A stretch of 64,000 bases of DNA, taken from positions 62,001-126,000 of the forward strand of contig NZ_JAGGLB010000025.1 of NCBI RefSeq assembly GCF_017874215.1. The letters are read 5' to 3'. The stretch's first letter is position 1. The number at the start of each line of letters is the position of its first letter. The notes beneath the pieces are model-generated. The model was given only the letters and a program-made list of their open reading frames with translations, was not told where the DNA came from and did no database searches. Origin of the DNA: Paenibacillus eucommiae. Its GTDB lineage: Bacteria; Bacillota; Bacilli; Paenibacillales; NBRC-103111. Positions 53,774-61,997 of the stretch are shown here, piece after piece. The position numbers and the translations under genes are program-made.

Positions 53774-54643
53774 ATGGATTTGCTTGAAAGGATGAATGGT
53801 TCATTAAGCTATATTGAAGAAATGCTTACAGATGAAATTGACTTTAAAGAAGTGGCGAGACTTGCTGCTTGCTCGGAGTATCATTTTACAAGAATGTTCT
53901 CCTTCCTTGCAGGTGTCACGCTTTCGGAGTACATCCGCCGCAGACGTCTGTCTAAGGCAGCCCTTGAGCTTCAGCATAGTTCTATCAGGATCATTGATGC
54001 TGCGATTAAATACGGATACAGCACGCCGGACTCTTTTACAAGAGCTTTTCGAAGCTTGCATGGGATCACGCCCACTGAAGCCCGACGTTTGGGGCAGTCG
54101 CTTAAAGCTTATCCACGCATGACCTTCCAGTTAACCATCAGAGGAGGCAGTGAAATGAACTATCGGCTGGTAGAAAAAGAGGCATTTCGCATAGTGGGTA
54201 TGAAAAAAAGAGTTCCCTTGATTTATAATGGGGTAAATCCGGAGATTACCGCCATGTGGGAGCAATTAAACAGCGAGAAGATCGCTCAGCTTAAGCAGCT
54301 ATCGAATACGGAGCCGCGGGGATTGATTAGCGCATCTACGAATTTTTCGGAAGGCCGTCTGGATCATGGGGAGCTGGATCATTATATAGGCGCGGCAACT
54401 TCGGAGGCATGTCCAGATAATCTGACATCGCTTGAGGTTCGGGCCTGCACATGGGCTGTATTCGAAGCTGTAGGCCCTTTTCCGGATACGCTGCAGGAGA
54501 TTTGGGGACGTATTTACTCGGAATGGTTCCCATCCTGCAGCTATGAAGCGGCAGAGGGGCCGGAAATCCTATGGAACGAGCATAAAGATCTTACCTCGCC
54601 AACCTTTCGGAGCGAAATATGGATACCGGTTTTGAAAAAGTAA
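53774..54643 (+). CDS. AraC-family regulator with GyrI-like effector domain
   Basis: 289 residues: two N-terminal AraC helix-turn-helix motifs (VARLAACSEYHFTRMFSFLAGVTLSEYIRRRRLSKA; DAAIKYGYSTPDSFTRAFRSLHGITPTEAR) and a C-terminal GyrI/AraE-binding domain with YRLVEKEAFRIVGMKKRVPL, ending EGPEILWNEHKDLTSPTFRSEIWIPVLKK. Rob/SoxS/YdeE-like regulators of this layout sense organic cations. Confidence 0.9.
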   Translation: MDLLERMNGSLSYIEEMLTDEIDFKEVARLAACSEYHFTRMFSFLAGVTLSEYIRRRRLSKAALELQHSSIRIIDAAIKYGYSTPDSFTRAFRSLHGITPTEARRLGQSLKAYPRMTFQLTIRGGSEMNYRLVEKEAFRIVGMKKRVPLIYNGVNPEITAMWEQLNSEKIAQLKQLSNTEPRGLISASTNFSEGRLDHGELDHYIGAATSEACPDNLTSLEVRACTWAVFEAVGPFPDTLQEIWGRIYSEWFPSCSYEAAEGPEILWNEHKDLTSPTFRSEIWIPVLKK

Positions 54644-54670
54644 GAACATTTCCACGTGAACTAAGGGTGA

Positions 54671-54699
54671 AGGGGGCGAGGTTTTTCGCCCTCTTTTTC
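54671..54699 (+). terminator. Terminator after the AraC/GyrI gene
   Basis: AGGGGGCGA / TCGCCCTCT stem (one G-T pair) and a T run. Confidence 0.85.
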
Positions 54700-54846
54700 A
54701 ACATGCTAGAAAATTTCATCGCTTTACAGCGATAAATCGTGAAAATTGTGGTACCTTTTAAATAATTTATAGGAAGAACGCCTGCAGTATGGGGGCAAAG
54801 CAGTGTGGCAAAGTAGGAAAGTGGAAAGTGGGAAGCTGAAAGCTAA

Positions 54847-55034
54847 TCGTTACGGACCTGAGGGCCGTTATTTGTGGAAAATCCCCCTACTTAGGGAAGC
54901 TTATGGACATCAGGTACGCTATTTGCATCAAAAGGAGCCCTAAGAGCCCCAACTACGGCGAATAAGGGATCTGATGTCCGCAGCGATCCCAAAAGGACCT
55001 TAATTTTCATAAATAGCGCATCTCATGTCCGTAA
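54847..55034. repeat. Dispersed ~190-bp element, copy B (family R2)
   Basis: Matches copy A at 40776-40964 in order: TCGTTACGGAC, AAGCTTATGGACATCAG, AAAAGGAGCCC, then the inverted GATGTCCGCAG and CTCATGTCCGTAA. Divergence is moderate. The gap 54700-55226 otherwise holds a 29-nt match to the foldback element at about 55077-55105 and no gene. Confidence 0.78.
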
Positions 55035-55076
55035 CCTGCTAAGCTGCTTGGGGGTGACTCTCTCACAAGGGAACCT

Positions 55077-55105
55077 ATCTTTAACAGCGGCTGGAGCCCA
55101 CAGCC
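55077..55105. repeat. 29-nt partial copy of the foldback element
   Basis: ATCTTTAACAGCGGCTGG and the following AGCCCACAGCC equal the right half of the element at 16383-16506. The left half is absent here. Confidence 0.8.
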
Positions 55106-55232
55106 CTTACCTCCGCAACGCACCGAAGTCACGAACAAGCACTTCAAAAGAAGTCGCAAGGCGTTTTTCTCATACTTAAGAAGTAGGGAGAAATTTTCCA
55201 AAAAAGTATATAATCAGGAAGGAGGGATGAAC

Positions 55233-56138
55233 ATGGGAGAACTAATGAATATTCGTGGTAAAGATTTATACGTGGGAACGTTTGGCGAGGAAGATTCGCC
55301 ACCATTATTGTACATACACGGTGGACCTGGTATAGGCTCTTATGATTTTGAGGTATTTCAAAAAGATCGGCTCTCCGGGCAGCTTCGCTTGATTACTGTT
55401 GATCAGAGAGGTGTTCTTCGTTCTGAATCCCTCCTGGAAGATGAGGATTTTAAGTTAACTGATATCGTTGAGGACTGTGAGGCATTAAGGATATCGTTGG
55501 GATTGAAACGTTGGTCCGTTCTTGGGCACTCTTTTGGCGGTTATATGGCACTGCTTTATTATGCAGCTTATCCGGATTCCATTGAAAAAATAATATTTGA
55601 GTCACCAACCTTTGATTTAGGTCTTTCAGCAAGGTCCTTGTTGTGGGGGGCTGCTGAACAATATTTACAAACAGAGGAGGAGGAGCAGGCGCTTATTTGT
55701 ATGGAAGCTTCGCAGGATGAGCGTTCGTCAGAGCAATTATTTGATATATGCTTTAATCAGATTCTTCCTCAATTAGGAGATCGGCGTGAAAATTTGTACA
55801 CCTATGGCCCGGATAAATTATTTTTTGATCGTCTCGTTTCTGAATCCCCTTTTCCGAATGAATGGTGGAGTAAGCAGGCCCTATTTCTAAAGAAGCTCTT
55901 TGATGAAGGAGCGATCTACCAATCGATTATTTCTATGCTCCGTAGCGTTGAGTGTCCTGCACTTTTGATAAAGGGTGCACATGATTATGTCACCTGTGAG
56001 AGACATGTCAGTACCTTTATGAAGGAGGTAAAGGACTATCGTTTTAAATTCTTTGAACATAGTGGCCATATGCCTCGTTATGAGGAGCCTGAACGGTATG
56101 CGGAAACGGTTACCCGATTTGTTTTAGGGAATTTGTAG
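55233..56138 (+). CDS. Alpha/beta hydrolase, proline-iminopeptidase-like
   Basis: 301 residues from ATG 55233, 6 nt after GGAGGG; ATG 55227 touches that site and is less likely. The HGGPG oxyanion motif, nucleophile elbow GHSFGG, an Asp in GAHDYVT and His in EHSGHMPRYE complete the triad. Peptidase S33 group. The Nif3-like gene begins 26 nt after its stop and is probably in the same transcript. Confidence 0.9.
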   Translation: MGELMNIRGKDLYVGTFGEEDSPPLLYIHGGPGIGSYDFEVFQKDRLSGQLRLITVDQRGVLRSESLLEDEDFKLTDIVEDCEALRISLGLKRWSVLGHSFGGYMALLYYAAYPDSIEKIIFESPTFDLGLSARSLLWGAAEQYLQTEEEEQALICMEASQDERSSEQLFDICFNQILPQLGDRRENLYTYGPDKLFFDRLVSESPFPNEWWSKQALFLKKLFDEGAIYQSIISMLRSVECPALLIKGAHDYVTCERHVSTFMKEVKDYRFKFFEHSGHMPRYEEPERYAETVTRFVLGNL

Positions 56139-56164
56139 TGAAATATTTGTCAGGAGGTGTTGTA

Positions 56165-56920
56165 ATGGAAGCTGAACAATTTAGAACAACAATGGAGTCG
56201 TATTTTGGCGATCTGTTAATCCAATTTGATGAAGGCGAAGAATTTGCATTCTACGAATATGGTCCAAAAGCTATGAAACGCATGGGCTACGCAACAAATA
56301 TTTCCCCGGAAATTGTCGTACAAGCCGCAGAGAAAAAAATAGATTTAATTATCACCCATCATGATGCCTGGGATTTCGTTTACGGTATGAAAGAGAAATG
56401 CCACACCCTACTTAAGGAATATGGAATCAGCCATTTTTTCGTACATTTGCCTCTCGATTATGCGGCGTTTGGAACTTGCAATTCACTTTTTAAAGCTATA
56501 GGAATTAATGAACTCATACAGCAATCTAGTCATCGTGACGGAAAAAGCATTCCAGGAGTTGGAGAATTTATGGTTCCTATAACTTTTGAGGAATTAAGTG
56601 AAAGAGTAGGTATTGTTCTAAATGAGAAAGTGAAATCGTGGAAAAATTCTGATAATTTAATAAAGCGAGTAGGTATAATAACAGGTGCAGGCAACTCAAC
56701 CCAAAACATTCGTGATGCTCTTCACGCAGGATGTGATGTATATATAACAGGTGAAAAAATCTTATACACGGTTCAATATGCTCAATTTGTTGGTATGAAT
56801 CTAATTGTCGGAAGCCATACGTTCACAGAGATATTTGGTGTGAGGTCGCTGGCGGAAAAGCTGGGGAAAGAATTTGATGATCTGGATATAGTGGAATTAA
56901 AGGAGGAACATTTTGAATGA
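56165..56920 (+). CDS. Nif3-like dinuclear-metal-centre family protein
   Basis: 251 residues from ATG 56165 behind AGGAGGT. Conserved metal ligands are seen in LIITHHDAWDF and, near the C-terminus, GCDVYITGEKILYTVQYAQF...LIVGSHTFTE. Nif3 proteins are hexameric with a two-metal site and possible GTP-cyclohydrolase or phosphatase roles. This copy is short (no PII-like insert) and is not beside the usual rpoD/trmK genes. Confidence 0.85.
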   Translation: MEAEQFRTTMESYFGDLLIQFDEGEEFAFYEYGPKAMKRMGYATNISPEIVVQAAEKKIDLIITHHDAWDFVYGMKEKCHTLLKEYGISHFFVHLPLDYAAFGTCNSLFKAIGINELIQQSSHRDGKSIPGVGEFMVPITFEELSERVGIVLNEKVKSWKNSDNLIKRVGIITGAGNSTQNIRDALHAGCDVYITGEKILYTVQYAQFVGMNLIVGSHTFTEIFGVRSLAEKLGKEFDDLDIVELKEEHFE

Positions 56921-56948
56921 TAATGTATGAGAAAATTAATCAATTTAT

Positions 56949-58131
56949 TTAAATATAATCCTCATTTTCTTTATCATAGATTTTAATGCTCATTACAATC
57001 CCAATAGATAACATATTTAATAATAAAGATGTTCCTCCATAACTAATAAAAGGTAGAGTTATTCCCGTTAAGGGAATAATCCCCATCATCATTCCTACAT
57101 TTTCAAAGATTTGAAAGACAAACATGGATGCAATACCTACAACGATTAGCGACCCATTTCTTGATTTTGATTCAACTGCTATAGTAATTAATCTATATAT
57201 AAGTAAAAAATAAAGTAATAATAGTGTTGCTGAACCTAAAAATCCAAATTCTTCACTTACGACTACGAAAATTGAATCAGAATATGAATAAGGGATGTAA
57301 CTTGCATGAACAGAAGTACCTTTAAGATAACCTTCACCGTAGAGTCCACCGGAACCAATAGCAGTCATTGCATTTTTGACATGATAGGTTTCATCTTTTG
57401 AAGCTTGAGTGGGGTCAATAAAAGCATCTAATCTATTCGCCCAATGACCTACGCCAATTTGTTGAAAAATATGCTTTATATCATCATGGTAATGAATATA
57501 TAAAAAGTAAAATAATGTTAGTGTACTTATAAAAATGATTATTGTAACAAAAGCATGAGTGTATTTAATGTTACCTATCCATAACATCCCTATAAGAACT
57601 ACAAGATAAATCGAAGCATTTCCAAGGTCTGGTTGAATTAGGACAAGCATAAATGGAATAAAAATAATAATAGATATATACAATACATCTTTCAAGAAAT
57701 TTAATCGTTCCCCATTTTTTGTTGATATTATTTTAGCAATAGTAATAATGAGTATAATCTTCATAATCTCAGCAGGTTGAAAGTCTAAACCTCCAGGAAG
57801 TTTAAACCAACCCCGTGATCCATTCTTCGTAGATCCAAAAAGAAAAACACTAATTAACAGTATTATTCCTACAATATATAAATAATAAGATTAATAATAT
57901 TCTATAGTTTAGTAGACTTGCGAAAACAAAGCCAAGAATACTAATGAAATAAATAATAAAATATTTTGATGCACTGATATTTATGTCCGTATCATTTATA
58001 GTAGCGCTATGAACTAAAAATATACTGATTAATAAAAGTGATAACAAGACAAAAACAGTTAATAAATCGATTTTTTTCAATCTGGTAAACAGATATATTG
58101 TAATCCCTCCTTCTTCCTCAAAATAGTACAT
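56949..58131 (-). pseudogene. FtsW/RodA-type SEDS gene split by a frameshift
   Basis: The first piece (from 58131: LKKIDLLTVFVLLSLLLISIFLVHSA) runs into a false end at 57850. In the next frame the protein continues LYIVGIILLISVFLFGSTKNGSRGWFKLPGGLDFQPAE and goes on to 56949. SEDS hallmarks remain: IQPDLGNA, the active-site Asp in SYSDSIFVVVSEEFGFLG and GIIPLTGITLPFISYGGTS. One base change near 57872-57890 would restore ~390 residues, the normal length. The start is also doubtful: an AGGAGGG site is followed by ATT/ATA rather than ATG. Very AT-rich compared with its neighbours. A sequencing error is possible. Confidence 0.85.
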
Positions 58132-58285
58132 TCTAGAGTTCCATGTTATATTTGATTTTAATCTAAATAAATTAAGGAATCAAATATTATCAAATTATAG
58201 ATTTTTATGTAAATAAACTAGTATTAAATAATAATTGGTTGAATTAAGTTTTGAAGCTCTAATAGAATTTAGGGGGGGAAGAATA

Positions 58286-59069
58286 GTGAATATCTATGGG
58301 CAGAAGCTGCTGCTGGCACAAAAACTAATCAGTGAATTAGACATTCCTGGTGTAATATTTGCCTTTGTAGGCGGATCGGTAGGACGTGGGGACGATGACG
58401 AGTGGAGCGATATTGACTTACGCATATTTTAACTCTTCAACAGGCAAGCAGAGAATGAAAAGTGAATGGATAAAAGTTGTGCATGAACGACAGAAGTGGG
58501 CAAAAGAAAGCATCGAAGCAGGAAATTTGTACTCTGCAACTATTGCGGCTGGTGCGGCTTGGGCGGATACTGCTTTTTTGGTCACTTACCTGGAACAGGG
58601 GAATTTATCTACTGGTAGTATGATGTTACTGATGGAGAAGAACTGGCCAAGCTTCGGGGACTATACAGATATAAGTTATTGGCTAACTAATTCGGAGAAT
58701 CAAGCATCCACAATTATTAGAGCTGTTGAACGATTTCGTGAATTTCTAAGGAACAAATACCCGGAATCTTGCAACAACTTCTCGTTGTCAACGATTCAGG
58801 ATGTTTTGATGGGCAGGAAGGCAAAGCGACTAATTCGGTCCAAACAGTTCACTAATCTGAGCTGGCAATTTGCTGGTGAAGCATTTTGGTTATTCCTTTC
58901 AACATCTGAGGGACGTTCAATAGAAGAATATCTAGTATCCCTGCCCCTGCCTTTGCAAGAGGATTTAGAGAAATTAGGATTTGTGGCTTTAGAAGTCCGA
59001 CATATCGAACGGCTGTGCGAGTTAAGTGAGGAGCTTGTAAGCCATGCCACCAAGAAACTTTTAATTTAA
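58286..59069 (+). pseudogene. Nucleotidyltransferase gene with internal deletion/frameshift
   Basis: GTG 58286 (AGGGGGGG upstream) opens a frame with the active-site text FAFVGGSVGRGDDDEWSDIDLRIF, stopping at once after it. The helical C-terminal domain continues in another frame (STGKQRMKSEWIKVVHERQKWAKESIEAGNLYSATIAAG to 59069). The middle, normally ~100 residues between the two, is missing. So both a deletion and a frame change occurred. Confidence 0.8.
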
Positions 59070-59144
59070 CCGAACTCACCCTTAACTAGCTAAATTATCT
59101 GCAATTATAATAGAGGGTAAAGTTGGAATCGAAGGAGTACCTTT

Positions 59145-59696
59145 ATGTTAGAAGAAGGCCAACGCATATTTCTCATTACAGGAATAATGGCGAGCGGAAA
59201 ATCTACGGTTGCCCAATTACTTTCCGAACGGTTTGACAAATCCGTGCATCTGCGGGGAGATGTATTTCGGAGAATGATCATAAATAACAGAAAAGAAGTA
59301 CAACCAAACGCGGGAAAAGATGAGTTAGAGCAATTGCGGCTTCGGTATCGTCTGGCTGCACAGGCTGCGGACACGTATGTTCAAGCGGGATTTACTGTCA
59401 TTGTACAGGATGTTGTAATTGGTCCTATGCTGAATGATTTCATTTCTTTTATTCAAAATCGTCCCTTGCATGTCGTCGTTCTTTGTCCGAATACTACTGT
59501 AGTCACAGAGAGGGAATCCGCTCGTTCCAAAAAAGGATACGGTGCTTGGACCGTAACTGGATTGGACAATGTGCTGCGTAATGAGACGCCCCCAATCGGA
59601 TTGTGGCTGGATTCCTCTGAATGGACAGCGGAGCAAACCGTTACGGAGATTTTGAAAAGATCACAGGAAGCAGCACTTCAAGAGACAGCGGATTAA
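59145..59696 (+). CDS. P-loop kinase, chloramphenicol-phosphotransferase-like
   Basis: 183 residues. Walker A GIMASGKSTVAQLLSERF near residue 13, the LID-type ARSKKGYGAW segment, and HLRGDVFRRMI with the acceptor-binding Asp. AAGGAG is in front of the ATG. Resembles CPT and gluconate/shikimate kinases. The acceptor is not known. Confidence 0.85.
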   Translation: MLEEGQRIFLITGIMASGKSTVAQLLSERFDKSVHLRGDVFRRMIINNRKEVQPNAGKDELEQLRLRYRLAAQAADTYVQAGFTVIVQDVVIGPMLNDFISFIQNRPLHVVVLCPNTTVVTERESARSKKGYGAWTVTGLDNVLRNETPPIGLWLDSSEWTAEQTVTEILKRSQEAALQETAD

Positions 59697-59719
59697 TCCA
59701 GATGTTTTTATTATTGGAT

Positions 59720-60328
59720 TCACTCCTTTTGGGTCTGATGAATGATTTTATCCAATACTTCCTCCCAATGAAGCTTCATTACTTCCCGCATATAAAGATC
59801 GTCAAGCTTTTCCTGGTGGAAGGAAATAGTTGTCTTTTTGGTTTTGGTGGTCAATAAGTAAATTTGCAGCGCTGAGGGCTTGTCCCAATCTTTTCTCTGC
59901 CAGGTCATCCGCAGCTTTTCATAGGGTTTAATGACCCCCAGCCTGCCGAATGTGCCATCTTCAGATTTGTACTGGCTTCCAGCCTGCAAAGGAAGGGAGG
60001 GGAGAACGCCAATCCATAATTTTAGTCCATCAGGTGAGAGCATATAATTCCATATTTGTTCTTTTGATACGTCTGCTGTTCTTCTTACACCTATTTGGAA
60101 TCCGACCGCGGCTGTTTGTCCGACAGGCTTGCGGCCTAACTTTTGCTCATACATGGCGGCAATAATAGGAAGCCATTTGGCATCGACCGTATGAATCTCC
60201 TGTAAGTAATCGATCAATTGTTCGTAGGAGTAAGCTTCGCCACAATCCTCATTCAATATGGAAACCCATTGGTCCCAAGAATAACCTGTTTCCTTTTCAA
60301 CTGCTTTTCTAAATAGAGTACCTGCCAT
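59720..60328 (-). CDS. DUF4287 plus SRPBCC (AHSA1-like) domain protein
   Basis: 202 residues from ATG 60328 with GGAGG 9 nt upstream. The N-terminal ~65 residues are a DUF4287 helical domain (AVEKETGYSWDQWVSILNED). The C-terminal ~115 form the START-like AHSA1 fold (ADVSKEQIWNYMLSPDGLKLWIG; KPYEKLRMTWQRKDWDKPSALQIYLL). Binds a hydrophobic ligand; role unknown. Confidence 0.85.
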   Translation of the reverse strand: MAGTLFRKAVEKETGYSWDQWVSILNEDCGEAYSYEQLIDYLQEIHTVDAKWLPIIAAMYEQKLGRKPVGQTAAVGFQIGVRRTADVSKEQIWNYMLSPDGLKLWIGVLPSLPLQAGSQYKSEDGTFGRLGVIKPYEKLRMTWQRKDWDKPSALQIYLLTTKTKKTTISFHQEKLDDLYMREVMKLHWEEVLDKIIHQTQKE

Positions 60329-60544
60329 CTGTGCAATCCTCCAGTTTAATTTCATGCTTTCATTATGGCTCAACACCACAATCAGTGCTTTACAAATGAA
60401 TGGATAGCTACAACTGGAAAAACATCTGCCAATCCTGTACGGTTAAAAGTCCTACCCAACAACAAAAGAGGAATAGACCGATGCAGAATCCGTATATCAC
60501 AACGACGGAAGATATCTTCCAGATACGGAAAGGACCTGTCTATA

Positions 60545-60760
60545 ACGGTCACTGCTGACCTTTAGAGGCTGATTTTTACCTATTCACGATTCTTATGGAC
60601 ATCCGCGACCATTAGAAGGCGGTATTCCCCACAATCGCCCCCTTTTCAGCCTGTAAGGGGCATCCGTGACCGTTACAATCTCATTTCGCTGCATTTCCGC
60701 TTCTAACGGACTGCGGTGACACTGAGGTGGCCATTAGCGCACGTGTTACTTACGCCGATA
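60545..60760. repeat. Degenerate palindromic repeat cluster (family R3)
   Basis: Related units recur: TTATGGACATCCGCGACCATTA, GGGGCATCCGTGACCGTTAC and CTAACGGACTGCGGTGAC, which are partly reverse complements of one another. The theme (GGACATC, CGTTA) resembles family R2 but the units do not match exactly. The gap 60329-60937 has no gene otherwise. Confidence 0.55.
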
Positions 60761-60937
60761 TGAAAATAGCTATGACAAGTACCTTGCCGCTATAAAGCTG
60801 GCATTTTCGTAGCATTTAACCGCCATCGAATGTTTGCTTGACTGTCAAGCACTGTTTATTAGGTTGAGCCTTTATTATAATACAGAAACACTGACAATGA
60901 TGGTCAGTCTTTTCTTGATGTTGAAAAAAAAGCCCAA

Positions 60938-61909
60938 TTATTGTTGTGGAGATTGGTAATATTCATACAAAGATAAAGCAATCTCGGCCATACATTCCCT
61001 GAGTTCTTGAGGCTGTGTGACAAAAAGCTTTCCGCCATAAGAGAGCAGCAGGTAAGGAGCCTGCGTGTAAAGCGTCCATTCATCCAATTTGAAATGGGCT
61101 TTATAGGCTGTCCGTTCAATAAGGGCATGTCCCAATAGCCAATGTTGACATAAATCGTTGATAGCTTGCGGATTTCCTTCGATATGAATGGAGATTAGAC
61201 TCGCTTCATCCTCTGTGTTTGGCAGTAAGCTGTCTAACAAAAACTGGCGGGACGAGAATGCCTCTGGCTTTTGAAAAATTGAATCTGTTTCTGTTAAGCT
61301 CTTCATACGATCCACTCGAAATGTACGGATTTCATGACGGAGATGGCAGAAGCCTACGATATACCACTTGCCTTTCCAATACACCAAGCCGTAAGGATCG
61401 ATTAGGCGTTCTTGGGAATTACCCTCATAACCTGTCTGATACACAACCGAAAGTGTCAACCCTGCTGCGATGGATGCTTCTAAATGCTGCAGGGCAGCTG
61501 TTTCCAAAATATGAACGGGTGGGTGAAGCACCTCAATACCCGACTCATGGCGCTCAATTGTGTTTAATTGTGCAGGATTCGTAAATCTTTTTATTTTGGA
61601 GACCGCGCGATTCAAGGCTGCGCCATGCGGATAGCCCGCTTCTTGGGCAAAGATAGCAGCATGAACAAGAGCCTTCTGCTCCTTGATGTCGAAGAAGAGG
61701 GGAGATTCCACGAAATGCTCCGGTAATTGGTAGCCACCAGTACGCCCTGTATCGGAAATGATAGGGACGCCGCTGGCGCAAAGAGCATCTATATACCTGT
61801 AAACCGTACGGATATGAATCTCCAGTTCATCTGCAAGTTGAGAAGCGCTCATTTTTTTTCGTGTTTTTAGCAGCCAGAGGATGGATAACATATGATCAGC
61901 TTTGGCCAT
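60938..61909 (-). CDS. WYL-domain transcriptional regulator (YafY/YobV type)
   Basis: 323 residues. N-terminal HTH_11 (MLSILWLLKTRKKMSASQLADELEIHIRTVYRYIDALCASGVPI), a linker, then a WYL domain (YGLVYWKGKWYIVGFCHLRHEIRTFRVDRMKSL) and a WCX tail (FKLDEWTLYTQAPYLLLSYGGKLFVTQP). Probably a single-gene regulator that senses a nucleic acid or small ligand. The neighbouring gene is a likely but unproven target. Confidence 0.9.
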   Translation of the reverse strand: MAKADHMLSILWLLKTRKKMSASQLADELEIHIRTVYRYIDALCASGVPIISDTGRTGGYQLPEHFVESPLFFDIKEQKALVHAAIFAQEAGYPHGAALNRAVSKIKRFTNPAQLNTIERHESGIEVLHPPVHILETAALQHLEASIAAGLTLSVVYQTGYEGNSQERLIDPYGLVYWKGKWYIVGFCHLRHEIRTFRVDRMKSLTETDSIFQKPEAFSSRQFLLDSLLPNTEDEASLISIHIEGNPQAINDLCQHWLLGHALIERTAYKAHFKLDEWTLYTQAPYLLLSYGGKLFVTQPQELRECMAEIALSLYEYYQSPQQ

Positions 61910-61962
61910 GCGGGTTCACATCCTTTTCATCGTTACTATTGCGGCTATTCAAATGAATAAGA

Positions 61963-61990
61963 GTCCGCCACTAATTAGGGCGGACGTTTT
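61963..61990 (-). terminator. Hairpin at the end of the beta-lactamase/SLH gene
   Basis: GTCCGCC / GGCGGAC stem with a 9-nt loop, 8 nt beyond the stop at 61998. On the minus strand the T run is weak. Confidence 0.7.
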
Positions 61991-61997
61991 ATTAGTT

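Noticed and set aside
60365..60565. 66-residue plus-strand frame
   Set aside because: No ribosome site, lies in the promoter region of the DUF4287/SRPBCC gene and runs into repeats.
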